Shown: in pieces, positions 9,228-17,554 of the stretch
Numbering within the stretch: position 1 is the stretch's first letter
Layout of the letters: each line of letters opens with the position of its first letter
Assembly (NCBI RefSeq): GCF_025150245.1
Contig: NZ_CP102279.1
Span: forward strand, 2,229,423-2,293,422
Direction of reading: 5' to 3'
Length of the DNA: 64,000 bases
Source: Dorea formicigenerans
GTDB taxonomy: Bacteria > Bacillota > Clostridia > Lachnospirales > Lachnospiraceae
Translations under genes and position numbers: made by a program
Notes under the pieces: model-generated
What the model was told of the DNA's origin: nothing
What the model saw: the letters and a program-made list of their open reading frames with translations, nothing else
The model's database searches: none

Positions 9228-9312
9228 GAGAAACACGCTTCGCGAGTTTCTCAAGTTATCGCGGCAGTCGCCAAGGTCTCGTGCAAGCACGGACTTTGGC
9301 TCGTTGCTCGCG
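9228..9312. repeat. GC-rich multi-hairpin intergenic element
   Basis: Two strong hairpins lie back to back. GAGAAACACGC (9228-9238) pairs with GCGAGTTTCTC (9242-9252) with one mismatch. GCCAAGGTC-T-CGTGC (9270-9284) pairs with GCACG-GACTTTGGC (9287-9300). CGCGAG (9241-9246) can also pair with CTCGCG (9307-9312), closing the unit. It is clearly richer in GC than its surroundings and resembles a REP/MITE-type unit. No second copy is present in this window. Confidence 0.55.
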
Positions 9313-9318
9313 TAAATG

Positions 9319-9361
9319 AATTAGGGACGTAGTAAACTTTTAAAATACTACGTCCCTAATT
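9319..9361. terminator. 16-bp perfect inverted repeat between sstT and glyS
   Basis: AATTAGGGACGTAGTA (9319-9334) is the exact complement of 9346-9361 with an 11-nt AT-rich loop. On the plus strand it is followed by ATTATTTTA. The position between convergent genes suits bidirectional termination. A diverged relative lies at 14367-14430, so it may be a mobile palindrome reused as a terminator. Confidence 0.6.
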
Positions 9362-9367
9362 ATTATT

Positions 9368-10768
9368 TTACCATGTAAATTTCTTTTCAAAGTAAGCGTC
9401 AAGATCTTCTATTTTGATTCTCTCCTGCTCCATTGTGTCACGGTCACGTACTGTAACTGCTCCGTCTTCCTCGGAATCGAAGTCGTATGTTACACAGAAT
9501 GGTGTTCCGATCTCGTCCTGACGGCGATAACGTTTTCCGATATTTCCACGGTCATCGAACTCGCAGTTGTATTTCTTAGCAAGCTGTGCATATACTTTCT
9601 CTGCACCTTCGTTGAGTTTCTTGGAAAGTGGAAGTATACCAATCTTCACTGGTGCAAGTGCCGGATGGAAGTGAAGAACAGTTCTTGTATCCGGCTTATC
9701 TTCTGTTCCAATATTCTCTTCATCATAAGCTGCACACAGGAATGCAAGAACTACACGGTCTGCTCCAAGTGACGGCTCAATAACATATGGTGTATATTTT
9801 TCTTTCTTCTCGTCATCAAAATAAGTAAGATCCTGTTTTGATACATTCATATGCTGTGTCAAATCATAATCTGTACGATCTGCGATTCCCCACAGTTCTC
9901 CCCAGCCAAATGGGAACAGGAACTCGATATCCGTAGTTGCTTTACTGTAGAATGAAAGCTCCTCTTTATCATGGTCACGATAACGTACTTCTTCGTCTTT
10001 CAGTCCCAGTGTGTGTAACCAGTCAAGACAGAACTTCTTCCAGTAAGCGAACCACTCAAGATCTGTATCAGGCTCACAGAAGAACTCTAACTCCATCTGT
10101 TCGAACTCTCTTGTACGGAATGTAAAGTTACCTGGTGTAATCTCATTTCTGAATGATTTACCAATCTGTCCGATTCCAAATGGAATCTTCTTTCTTGATG
10201 TACGCTGTACGTTCTTAAAGTTTACAAAGATTCCCTGTGCTGTCTCTGGTCTTAAATATACTGTATTCTTTGCATCTTCTGTAACTCCCTGGAATGTCTT
10301 GAACATTAGGTTGAACTCACGGATCTCTGTGAAATCATGTTTACCGCAAGTCGGACATGGAACATTATTCTCTTTAATAAAATTCTCCATCTGCTCATGG
10401 CTCCAGCCGTCGATGCTGTCTCCAATCTCAATACCATGCTCGTGAGCGTAATCTTCAATAATTTTATCAGCTCTGAAACGCTCATGGCATTCTTTACAAT
10501 CCATAAGAGGGTCGCTGAATCCGCCAAGATGACCACTTGCAATCCATGTTTGTGGATTCATAAGGATCGCACAATCTACGCCGACATTATATGGTGATTC
10601 CTGAATGAACTTCTGCCACCATGCTTTTTTTACATTGTTCTTAAGCTCAACTCCGAGATTTCCATAATCCCATGTATTTGCAAGTCCTCCGTAAATCTCA
10701 GACCCCGGATACACGAATCCTCTGGATTTTGCTAAAGCTACAATTTTGTCCATTGTTTTTTCTACCAT
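9368..10768 (-). CDS. glyS: Glycyl-tRNA synthetase (single-chain, class II)
   Basis: A 466-residue homodimer-type glycyl-tRNA synthetase charging tRNA-Gly. The N-terminal catalytic core has the motif 1 region ([15 protein letters not shown]), a zinc-binding insertion with CKEC and CPTCGKH, motif 2 ([21 protein letters not shown]) and motif 3 ([13 protein letters not shown]). A C-terminal anticodon-binding domain runs from about residue 365. Start ATG at 10768 has GGAG 8 nt upstream; the frame extends further without a ribosome site. It lies downstream of recO in the era-recO-glyS order, and no T-box is visible in the 110-nt gap. Confidence 0.95.
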   Translation of the reverse strand: MVEKTMDKIVALAKSRGFVYPGSEIYGGLANTWDYGNLGVELKNNVKKAWWQKFIQESPYNVGVDCAILMNPQTWIASGHLGGFSDPLMDCKECHERFRADKIIEDYAHEHGIEIGDSIDGWSHEQMENFIKENNVPCPTCGKHDFTEIREFNLMFKTFQGVTEDAKNTVYLRPETAQGIFVNFKNVQRTSRKKIPFGIGQIGKSFRNEITPGNFTFRTREFEQMELEFFCEPDTDLEWFAYWKKFCLDWLHTLGLKDEEVRYRDHDKEELSFYSKATTDIEFLFPFGWGELWGIADRTDYDLTQHMNVSKQDLTYFDDEKKEKYTPYVIEPSLGADRVVLAFLCAAYDEENIGTEDKPDTRTVLHFHPALAPVKIGILPLSKKLNEGAEKVYAQLAKKYNCEFDDRGNIGKRYRRQDEIGTPFCVTYDFDSEEDGAVTVRDRDTMEQERIKIEDLDAYFEKKFTW

Positions 10769-10878
10769 ATTCCCTTCTCCTTCTCCTCTGATATTGTTAA
10801 TAATTATACAGTTAATATTATCTATTTTCAAGTCTATTTCCCATATATTTACTTTGTATTTCTATAAATTTCTACAAA

Positions 10879-11619
10879 TCAAACTATTGTCTCTAATATT
10901 TCCAATGATTTAAAGTTTCTTCCCACGTATACATTCAGGTAATTGCGGATCAGATTCTCCAGTTCCAAAAGCACTTCTTCTTTCACTGCAAATGTATATA
11001 ACTTCTCTACTTTTGAGCTGATAATATACTGAAGCGTATATAAAGTAGATGTCCCTACCATCACCGCGTCCGGCGCATGAATCTCACATTTTCTACAGAC
11101 CAGACCGCCTTTTCTGACGCTGAACTTCATATTTTCTTCCCATCTTCCACAACTGACACATTCAAACACCTGTGGACCTTCTCCATTGATACAAACCGCC
11201 TTTAACTCATAAATGCACCGAATCAGCCGATTTGGTATATGTACATTTGTAAGGGCGCGCAATGTCTGATACAAAAGTTTTAAGAGTTCTGTCTCATCGT
11301 TGGCTTCCCTTGCATAGTACCCCGCAAAATCCAGAAAATAAAAACCATAGTAAGCACCTTCCACGTCTGTCCGAAGTTCAGAAAAATAATTGGAAATAGA
11401 GGCCGACATCAATGTATATGATGTCCGCCCCTCATAGACTACAAATTCTCCAAATGAAAATGGGCTTGTCACCCCAAGGAGGGAACTATTGGTTCTTCTG
11501 GCTCCTCTTGCAAATGCTGCAATTTTCCCACGTTCTTTTGTAAGCAGTACAACACGTCTGTCATAATCGCCCACCGGAGTTGCCGAAAGCACCATGCCCG
11601 TCACGGTAATCTGATTCAT
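10879..11619 (-). CDS. recO: DNA repair/recombination protein RecO
   Basis: A 246-residue RecO that mediates RecA loading and strand annealing in the RecFOR pathway. It has an N-terminal OB-fold (MNQITVTGMVLSATPVGDYD, then GARRTNSSLLGVTSPF), a helical middle, and a zinc-finger region with CVSCGRWE and CRKCE as in Gram-positive RecO. The start at 11619 lies inside the 3' end of the small upstream gene, so translation is probably coupled; only a weak AGAAGAAGA precedes it. Placed in the conserved era-yqzL-recO-glyS order. Confidence 0.92.
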   Translation of the reverse strand: MNQITVTGMVLSATPVGDYDRRVVLLTKERGKIAAFARGARRTNSSLLGVTSPFSFGEFVVYEGRTSYTLMSASISNYFSELRTDVEGAYYGFYFLDFAGYYAREANDETELLKLLYQTLRALTNVHIPNRLIRCIYELKAVCINGEGPQVFECVSCGRWEENMKFSVRKGGLVCRKCEIHAPDAVMVGTSTLYTLQYIISSKVEKLYTFAVKEEVLLELENLIRNYLNVYVGRNFKSLEILETIV

Positions 11620-11734
11620 AGGTCTTCTTCTGTGAACGCTCCATGACTCTGTAGCAGATCTTCATGCCACGGTAATAGAGATAGTCCACAATCCTTCCTG
11701 TCTTCATAAATTGCTTCCAGTACTTTTCTTCCAT
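11561..11734 (-). CDS. YqzL-like small protein
   Basis: A 57-residue frame starting MEEKYWKQFMKTGRIVDYL, with the W-x-x-F-x-x-T-G pattern of the YqzL family, which in Bacillus also sits next to recO. Start ATG at 11734 follows GAGGTGA. The frame runs 59 nt into recO, an unusually long overlap, so the C-terminal third may be selected mainly as RecO sequence. Function is unknown in the family. Identification rests on the N-terminus and on position. Confidence 0.6.
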   Translation of the reverse strand: MEEKYWKQFMKTGRIVDYLYYRGMKICYRVMERSQKKTYESDYRDGHGAFGNSGGRL

Positions 11735-11810
11735 AAGGTCACCTCATCATAAGCTTGTTTTCATGTAAATGTTTTTCCTTATGATTAGATTCCCCCAAAT
11801 ACCACTCATT

Positions 11811-12707
11811 TTATTCTTCTTCCCGATATCCAAAATTTTTCATCAGAAATTCGCTGTCTCTCCAGTCCTTCTTTACCTTCACCCAAAGCTTCAGATTGAC
11901 CTTACAATCCAACATTCTCTCAATCTCATAACGAGCAGTACTTCCAATTTTTTTCAGCATACTCCCCTGTTTTCCGATGATGATCCCCTTGTGTGAATCA
12001 CGCTCACAGATGATCGTTGCATCAATATGCATAACTTTGTTCTGCATTTTCATACGGTCAATCGCAACCGCGATTCCATGCGGGATTTCATCTTGCAAAC
12101 TGTGCAATGCTTTCTCACGGATCAATTCTGCCACAATCTGACGTTCCGGCTGATCTGTCACTGTGTCCTCATCATAAAACTGTGGTCCATATGGAAGATA
12201 TTTCATAATGACGCGCAGAAGTTCATCCGTATTGTCACCACTTCTTGCAGATACCGGAACAATATCTGCAAAGTCATAAATATCTTTGTATGCAGCAATT
12301 GCCGGCAGAATCTCTTCTCTCTTCACAGAATCCACCTTATTGATGACGAGAATGACCGGTGTCTTGACTCTCTGAAGCTGCTTTGCAATATGCTGTTCGC
12401 CCGCTCCGATAAATGTAGTTGGCTCCACAAGCCAAAGCACGACATCCACTTCATTCAATGTCTTCTCAGCCACATTTACCATGTACTCGCCGAGCTTGTT
12501 TTTCGCCTTGTGGATTCCTGGTGTATCAACAAATACAATCTGACCTTCATCCGTTGTCAGAACCGTCTGGATACGGTTACGTGTTGTCTGCGGTTTGTTA
12601 GATGTAATGGCAATCTTCTGCCCGATCAGGTAATTCATTAATGTAGATTTTCCCACATTCGGACGTCCAATCAATGTCACAAAACCAGACTTAAAATCAT
12701 TCTTCAT
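11811..12707 (-). CDS. era: GTPase Era
   Basis: A 298-residue essential GTPase binding the 3' end of 16S rRNA during 30S assembly. G1 GRPNVGKST (about residues 14-22), G3 DTPGIH, G4 NKVD, and a C-terminal KH domain with IIIGKQGSMLKKIG. Start ATG at 12707 follows GGAG by 5 nt. Its upstream region is occupied by an insertion-sequence remnant whose end lies within some tens of bases of this ribosome site, so the native promoter may be displaced or may lie beyond the element. Confidence 0.96.
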   Translation of the reverse strand: MKNDFKSGFVTLIGRPNVGKSTLMNYLIGQKIAITSNKPQTTRNRIQTVLTTDEGQIVFVDTPGIHKAKNKLGEYMVNVAEKTLNEVDVVLWLVEPTTFIGAGEQHIAKQLQRVKTPVILVINKVDSVKREEILPAIAAYKDIYDFADIVPVSARSGDNTDELLRVIMKYLPYGPQFYDEDTVTDQPERQIVAELIREKALHSLQDEIPHGIAVAIDRMKMQNKVMHIDATIICERDSHKGIIIGKQGSMLKKIGSTARYEIERMLDCKVNLKLWVKVKKDWRDSEFLMKNFGYREEE

Positions 12708-12739
12708 ATATTCTCCGTTACTGAAAACTTATAAAAAGT

Positions 12740-12960
12740 TATAAACTCCCATGTTTCATTCCCACTTCAACGAGTATGCTTTTGATGATATAAATATCTA
12801 TCTACTCACAAGTTCTTGTACTCTCCATAGGCGTAAATTCCGGACTAACGTATCCGTACATATTTGCATTAACGTTTCAGTGTTAGCTTGCAAATCGTTC
12901 TCCATAGGCCTTGAGATTTATAGATGCCTGGAAATCTCTGTCAATCATATTCCCACATTC
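12740..12960 (-). ncRNA. Candidate TnpB-associated omega RNA/right end
   Basis: Family knowledge: TnpB uses a guide RNA made from the 3' end of tnpB and the element right end. On the minus strand this stretch has several short stems: CGGA/TCCG around ACGTTAG, ACAAG-AA-CTTGT, GATATTTATATC and GAGTA/TACTC. It ends in AGTGGGAATGAAAC and an AACTT/AAGTT hairpin near 12725-12745. No coding frame is present past 12883. Boundaries are guesses. Confidence 0.45.
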
Positions 12961-14046
12961 ACATCTATAAACCCTGTCAGATAACTTCAAATCTTTTTTG
13001 ATGTTTCCACAGCAGCTGCAAAGCTTTGATGATGGATAAAACCGTTCAGCCACAATAAGCTGGATCCCTTTATCATTGCATTTGTATTCAAGCTGTTTTC
13101 TAAACCCAAAAAATCCTTGTTCCTGTACTGCTTTGGATAAATGTCTATTTTTCATCATTCCACTGACATTCAGATCTTCAATACAAATAAATCTTGGCTT
13201 TCGATTTACGATCTCAGATATGGTCTGATTCAAATAGTTTTTACGGATGTTTGTTAATCTGTGATTTTGTTTTAATAAAAGTTTTTCCTTTTTGATTACA
13301 TTATTTGTTTTACAGTAACTTTCCCCTTTCTTATTTTTCTCGTAAGAACGAGAGATACTACGCTGTAATCTGCGTTTCTGTTTTTCTAGTTTCTTTACTT
13401 TCTGACTCTTATTGATGTTCTTATACTTAACGGCATCAGAGCAGACAGCTAAGTCTTTAATTCCTAAGTCTATGCCAACTCCATCATCATTAAGTGTTTC
13501 TTTGCAATCAGGAAATTCTACACATACACTGATCCACCAGTTCAATCCGTCAAAGGATATTCTCGGATTCATATATTTAACATCTGTTGGAATACGTCCA
13601 TGTTCTGCAAGTCTTACCCAATTCTTTTTTTGCTTATTTGCTTTCCTGCTGGAAGAAAAGCCTTCAAGCTTAACGTGGGTATTACTCAATTGTATCTTAA
13701 CGTTGTCCTGATAGAACTTCGGCATTGATCTCTTTCTGGACTTGAATCTTGGGAATTTTTGCAAACCCTTGAAAAAGTTCTTATACGCAGTACAGGCATC
13801 TTTGATTGCCTGTTTGGTTACATTATTTGAAATATTCAGCAACCATGCGTATTCATCAGAATGTCTGAGCTTTGTAAATTCTTTTCTGAGTTCTGAATCT
13901 GAAATGAATTTGCCACCTTTTTCGTAGCTTTCTTTTTCCCTGGCCAAAGCCCAGTTATAAGCAAATCTTGAAGCTCCTGCGTACTGAAACATCTTAGTTT
14001 TCTGTACGTTGTTTGGTATCAGCATTACTTTTATGGCTTTTACCAT
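12883..14046 (-). CDS. tnpB: TnpB, RNA-guided endonuclease of IS607 type
   Basis: A 387-residue TnpB with an apparently complete RuvC site: Asp193 in VGIDLGIKD, Glu290 in ICIEDLNV and Asp371 in IDRDFQASIN. The zinc ribbon CSCC(343-346)/CEC(362-364) is present. The N-terminal wedge/recognition part starts MVKAIKVMLIPN. Start ATG at 14046 follows AGGAGG by 6 nt and overlaps the recombinase remnant by 53 nt. Family knowledge: TnpB cuts the donor site guided by right-end RNA, preserving the element. An intact nuclease beside a broken recombinase suggests it could be retained or domesticated, or simply recently stranded. Confidence 0.92.
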   Translation of the reverse strand: MVKAIKVMLIPNNVQKTKMFQYAGASRFAYNWALAREKESYEKGGKFISDSELRKEFTKLRHSDEYAWLLNISNNVTKQAIKDACTAYKNFFKGLQKFPRFKSRKRSMPKFYQDNVKIQLSNTHVKLEGFSSSRKANKQKKNWVRLAEHGRIPTDVKYMNPRISFDGLNWWISVCVEFPDCKETLNDDGVGIDLGIKDLAVCSDAVKYKNINKSQKVKKLEKQKRRLQRSISRSYEKNKKGESYCKTNNVIKKEKLLLKQNHRLTNIRKNYLNQTISEIVNRKPRFICIEDLNVSGMMKNRHLSKAVQEQGFFGFRKQLEYKCNDKGIQLIVAERFYPSSKLCSCCGNIKKDLKLSDRVYRCECGNMIDRDFQASINLKAYGERFAS

Positions 14047-14353
14047 CCGTTTCCTCCTGTATCAATTCTCGGATAAGTTTCTTAGCTTTGTTCGCTCGTT
14101 TTCCTTGTAATTTGCAACTGAATACTGTGATTATTTGAACCAGATCTTCAACAAGTTCCTGCTGTTCAGATTTTTCAGTATTATCAATAATCTCAATCTC
14201 ACAATTATAAAGTGAAGCGATATATTCTATCAACTCAAAACCAAATCGCAATAGCCTATCTTTATATAAAACAACAACCTTTTCAACCTGATTTTGAGAG
14301 ATTCGTCTGATCAATTCCTGAAGCCCTTTTTTCTTATAATTTATATTTAACTG
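13994..14353 (-). pseudogene. IS607 serine recombinase (TnpA), N-terminally truncated
   Basis: The remaining frame matches the second half of IS607 resolvases: GLQELIRRISQ, then VLYKDRLLRFGFELIEYIA and ELVEDLVQIITVFSCKLQGKR. The first roughly 90-100 residues, including the MerR-like helix-turn-helix and the catalytic serine, are absent. An in-frame stop (TAA, just above 14353) precedes the homologous part, and only a TTG at 14314 could start it. The product cannot be a functional transposase. It overlaps tnpB as in intact elements. Confidence 0.8.
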
Positions 14354-14366
14354 TTAACAACCTCTC

Positions 14367-14430
14367 AATTAGGGACACCCCTAATCACTGATGGGGCGTA
14401 GTATTTTAACGAAATGCTACATCCCTGGTT
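14367..14430. repeat. Palindromic repeat related to 9319-9361
   Basis: AATTAGGGAC (14367-14376), GTAGTATTTTAA (14398-14409) and CTACATCCCTGGTT (14417-14430) align with the 9319-9361 palindrome read on the minus strand. A 21-bp insertion here itself folds with the left arm (ATTAGGG/CCCCTAAT). It overlaps the stop codon of the M16 gene and probably acts as its terminator. Confidence 0.55.
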
Positions 14431-17350
14431 AAAAGCTTGTCACCTCGCCAAATAATTCTTTATCTTCTTCTATTTTCTCTTCTCCACCAATGACGCACAA
14501 CTGGTCTGCTGCCAGTACTGCTTTTGCCACCTTGGCGAGTGCCCGGATATCTTCCTGTGCCGCATCCAGGATCTGTGCGCGTTCTTTCTTAATCATCTCG
14601 GCACTTACTTTGTTCATGTAGAGATTCATAGAACGTTCGCCCTTGGTCGCCGGTGTCATTGGCTGATCAATGTTGCTGATTGTTCCAATGATGTATTTTG
14701 TCATATCACGGTCACTGACAGTAAAGTTCTCCAGGTAATCTACCACGCCCTCATATACATCAATGGTACGTTTTAAATTCGGGTCACGGTAAGACACAAA
14801 GTAACCTTCTCCGATGCGGTTGAAACTGCTCATGCAACCGTAAGCTCCGCCTTTGACACGGATATTCTGCCACAGATAATCATAGCTTAAGATCACTTTG
14901 AGAATCTGCAGTGCTCCTGTATATTCTACGCCACGATCTATGAAGTTACCAGTGCGTGCTACATACTGAACTTTTGATGCAGTCTTAAATCCTTCATTCT
15001 TTTTCTCGCAATGAATGATACACGGTGTCTCTGTTACTTTCTCATGATTGAGCTTTCCGGCTAGTTCTGCGATTCTCGGCTCCATGCCCTCAAGACCTTC
15101 TCTTGCCGCTGTATAGCTGATCATCATATTGTCCGGACGGAAGATTTTCTTTGTCAGTGCGTACAATCTCTGCGATAACGCCTCTTTTTCCTCGTCAAAA
15201 TGTTCCTCTATATAGGCAACTCGTTTGTAGAAGTCAATTCCGCTTGTCATATCTTTGAATTTAGCAGACGGTGATGCATAAGACAGTGCACGAAGTGCTG
15301 CGGTCGTATGTCCAGAAGACTGGAACTTCATAAGCAGCCTTGATTTCAACATAGCGAGAATCTCCCGGATTCGTTTCGTATCATCTAGTTTTGATGCCGT
15401 AAGAATCTCTGCCATCATGGCAAATGTTTTCTCAAGTTGTGAATATAATGCTTTTCCTTTGATCTCAAATGTCGCTTTGAATTCTTTTTCTTTCACACGT
15501 GTCACATTATTATACAGCTCCAGTGATGTACCGATTCCTCCGGTATTTACATTTATCTCATTGAATAACTCACTGTATTCATAGTTCTCTGTATCAATAA
15601 TTCCAAGTACTGACTGCAGGATTCCAACATCCGCCAGTTCTTCTGCACTGACACCGGACAGATCGAACATAACGTTCACATATCCGATTCCATTTGTCTC
15701 AATCTCATGGTAAACAACCGGCACATCTGCCAGCTTCATTTCTTCATTAAAGAATGGGGCTATCTCTCTGGAAATGTCTTCTCTGCGCAGTACCGGGATT
15801 TTTTCCAGGTTTTCTATCGCTTCCGGCTCAGACTGGTACTCTTCCAGCGCCTTCGTGTCTGCCACCAGTTTTTCAACCTCTGCTTCGCTCAATGACTCTT
15901 TATATTTCTGAAGCTTGTCCTGGAGCTGTGCATCCAGACGTGCTGTACGTCCCTGCTCCGGGCGGACCACTACGATTGCTCCGTGTGTATTGTCAAGCAG
16001 ATACTTCTGGATCAGTTCTTCATAATATCCGGTTCCAACTTTGTTCTTTAAAAATTCAAATGTCCCTAACGCCTCAATATGGATAAACGGCTGGTTTTCA
16101 TCATAAAGCCAGCTATCCATGACTTGGAGTCCATACATAAGTCCTTTTGGATAATTTCCAAAATCAGCTTCTCTGTATCGAAATTCGTTGTAGTTGATTC
16201 CTGCCAGCAGCGCTTTCTGGTTGATGCCATTCTTCACCTGATCTCTAAGAACGTCTTCAATCACCTTCACAAACTCATCTTTCTGACTTTCCTCTGCATT
16301 TTTCGCAACAACAGAGAAAATAGGCTGATACACACCGTTGTCATAAGAACCCATAATGTCTTTTCCGATTCCGGCATCGGTAAGGGCCTTCTTAAGCGGT
16401 GCTCCCGGTGCAGATAACAGTGCGTAATCCAGGATTTCAAATGCCTGATAGAGTTCTCGGTCCAATGTTGTTCCAATGACCTTATTATAAGAAAGAAATG
16501 TATTCTCTTCTGTAGATTCATCGCTTGCTATAGAATATTCAAAAGTCTTCTCCTGTACCTCATCAAATGGCTTCTGCAAATGAATCTCTGAGTTTACGTC
16601 CTTTTTGTCATAGTGACACAGGTATTCCTCGTCAAGCCAGCGAAGTTTTTCCTCCATATCCATATCTCCGTACAGATAAATATAACTGTTGGACGGATGG
16701 TAATATGTTCTATGGAAATCAAGAAACTGCTCGTAAGTAAGCTGTGGAATCACCTCCGGATCTCCACCGGACTCATTTGCATAGCAGTTATCCGGGAACA
16801 AGGTATTCAGAACAACCCGATCCAGAACTCCCTCCGGTGAGGAAAATGCTCCCTTCATCTCATTGTATACAACTCCATTGTAGGAAAGCTCGCCATCTTT
16901 TTCATCCAGCTTGTAGCTCCAGCCCTCCTGACGGAATGTCTTATCATGATTGTAAATATTCGGATACAAAACCGCATCCATATATACATGCATCAGATTC
17001 TGAAAATCCTTATCATTACAGCTTGCCACCGGATAAACAGTCTTATCCGGATACGTCATTGCATTTAAAAATGTATTCAAAGATCCCTTCACCAGCTCTA
17101 CAAATGGATCCTTTGCCGGGAAATTCTTTGACCCGCAGAGTACGGAATGCTCCATAATATGCGGAACTCCTGTACTGTCTGACGGCGGTGTCCGAAATGC
17201 AATGCTGAATACTTTGTTATTGTCATCATTCTCAACAAGCAGAACTCTCGCGCCACTTTTCTTATGCTTTAAAAGCTTTCCTTTCGCTTTAATACCCTTT
17301 AAATCTTCGTCTTTTAATACTTCATACGTCGTTAAGTCTTTTACACTCAT
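14429..17350 (-). CDS. M16C (PreP/insulinase-type) zinc metalloprotease
   Basis: A 973-residue presequence-protease-like peptidase degrading oligopeptides in a closed two-lobed chamber. The inverted zinc motif HIMEHSVLCGSKNFP (HxxEH) is near the N-terminus, followed by the third-ligand region NEMKGAFSSPEGVLDR and the M16C-associated middle domain. The frame can open at 17377, but the extended -10 at 17389-17394 would start transcription only about 5 nt before that ATG. The ATG at 17350 (MSVKDLTTYEV) sits downstream of AAGGAG, although 15 nt away. I therefore prefer 17350. Confidence 0.88.
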   Translation of the reverse strand: MSVKDLTTYEVLKDEDLKGIKAKGKLLKHKKSGARVLLVENDDNNKVFSIAFRTPPSDSTGVPHIMEHSVLCGSKNFPAKDPFVELVKGSLNTFLNAMTYPDKTVYPVASCNDKDFQNLMHVYMDAVLYPNIYNHDKTFRQEGWSYKLDEKDGELSYNGVVYNEMKGAFSSPEGVLDRVVLNTLFPDNCYANESGGDPEVIPQLTYEQFLDFHRTYYHPSNSYIYLYGDMDMEEKLRWLDEEYLCHYDKKDVNSEIHLQKPFDEVQEKTFEYSIASDESTEENTFLSYNKVIGTTLDRELYQAFEILDYALLSAPGAPLKKALTDAGIGKDIMGSYDNGVYQPIFSVVAKNAEESQKDEFVKVIEDVLRDQVKNGINQKALLAGINYNEFRYREADFGNYPKGLMYGLQVMDSWLYDENQPFIHIEALGTFEFLKNKVGTGYYEELIQKYLLDNTHGAIVVVRPEQGRTARLDAQLQDKLQKYKESLSEAEVEKLVADTKALEEYQSEPEAIENLEKIPVLRREDISREIAPFFNEEMKLADVPVVYHEIETNGIGYVNVMFDLSGVSAEELADVGILQSVLGIIDTENYEYSELFNEINVNTGGIGTSLELYNNVTRVKEKEFKATFEIKGKALYSQLEKTFAMMAEILTASKLDDTKRIREILAMLKSRLLMKFQSSGHTTAALRALSYASPSAKFKDMTSGIDFYKRVAYIEEHFDEEKEALSQRLYALTKKIFRPDNMMISYTAAREGLEGMEPRIAELAGKLNHEKVTETPCIIHCEKKNEGFKTASKVQYVARTGNFIDRGVEYTGALQILKVILSYDYLWQNIRVKGGAYGCMSSFNRIGEGYFVSYRDPNLKRTIDVYEGVVDYLENFTVSDRDMTKYIIGTISNIDQPMTPATKGERSMNLYMNKVSAEMIKKERAQILDAAQEDIRALAKVAKAVLAADQLCVIGGEEKIEEDKELFGEVTSF

Positions 17351-17388
17351 AAACTTGCCGATGTTCTCCTTTCTCATACACTGAGGCT

Positions 17389-17394
17389 ATTATA
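17389..17394 (-). promoter_or_regulatory. Extended -10 of the M16C gene
   Basis: TATAAT (17394-17389, minus strand) preceded by TG and one base. The -35 is poor (GTTTAT at 17 bp). It decides between the two possible starts of the gene. Confidence 0.5.
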
Positions 17395-17444
17395 TCACAT
17401 TTTTCCATAAAATAAACTGTAAGCCCTTTGGAATACATGAGGAT

Positions 17445-17486
17445 TTTTTATATAATAGGAAATACAATTCCCTATTATATAAAAAA
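17445..17486. repeat. AT-rich palindrome
   Basis: TATAATAGG (17451-17459) and CCTATTATA (17471-17479) pair perfectly, and the flanking T6/A6 runs extend the arms to about 15 bp. It lies after the nhaC-type gene. Symmetry means no clean T-run follows the stem on either strand, so termination is possible but not obvious. Confidence 0.5.
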
Positions 17487-17554
17487 ACATCTGCTCTTTA
17501 AAAATATCCTAAAAACCGAATCCATTTCTTAAGGCAAATGTTCTTTTAGTTCTT

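Larger units (their letters stand above)
12720..14360 (-). mobile_element. IS607-family element, degraded
   Basis: A truncated IS607-type serine recombinase gene overlaps an intact tnpB in the order usual for IS607. The element is about 1.6 kb. Exact ends cannot be fixed, because IS607 lacks terminal inverted repeats and the left part of the recombinase is gone. The right end should lie between the tnpB stop (12883) and the era ribosome site (about 12715). It now depends on outside recombinase for movement. Confidence 0.7.

Noticed and set aside
10769-10878. T-box upstream of glyS
   Set aside because: The gap to recO is only about 110 nt and shows no T-box core sequence or antiterminator/terminator pair.
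12027-12641. 204-codon plus-strand open frame
   Set aside because: Antisense to era over its GTPase motifs; no ribosome site and no recognisable domain.
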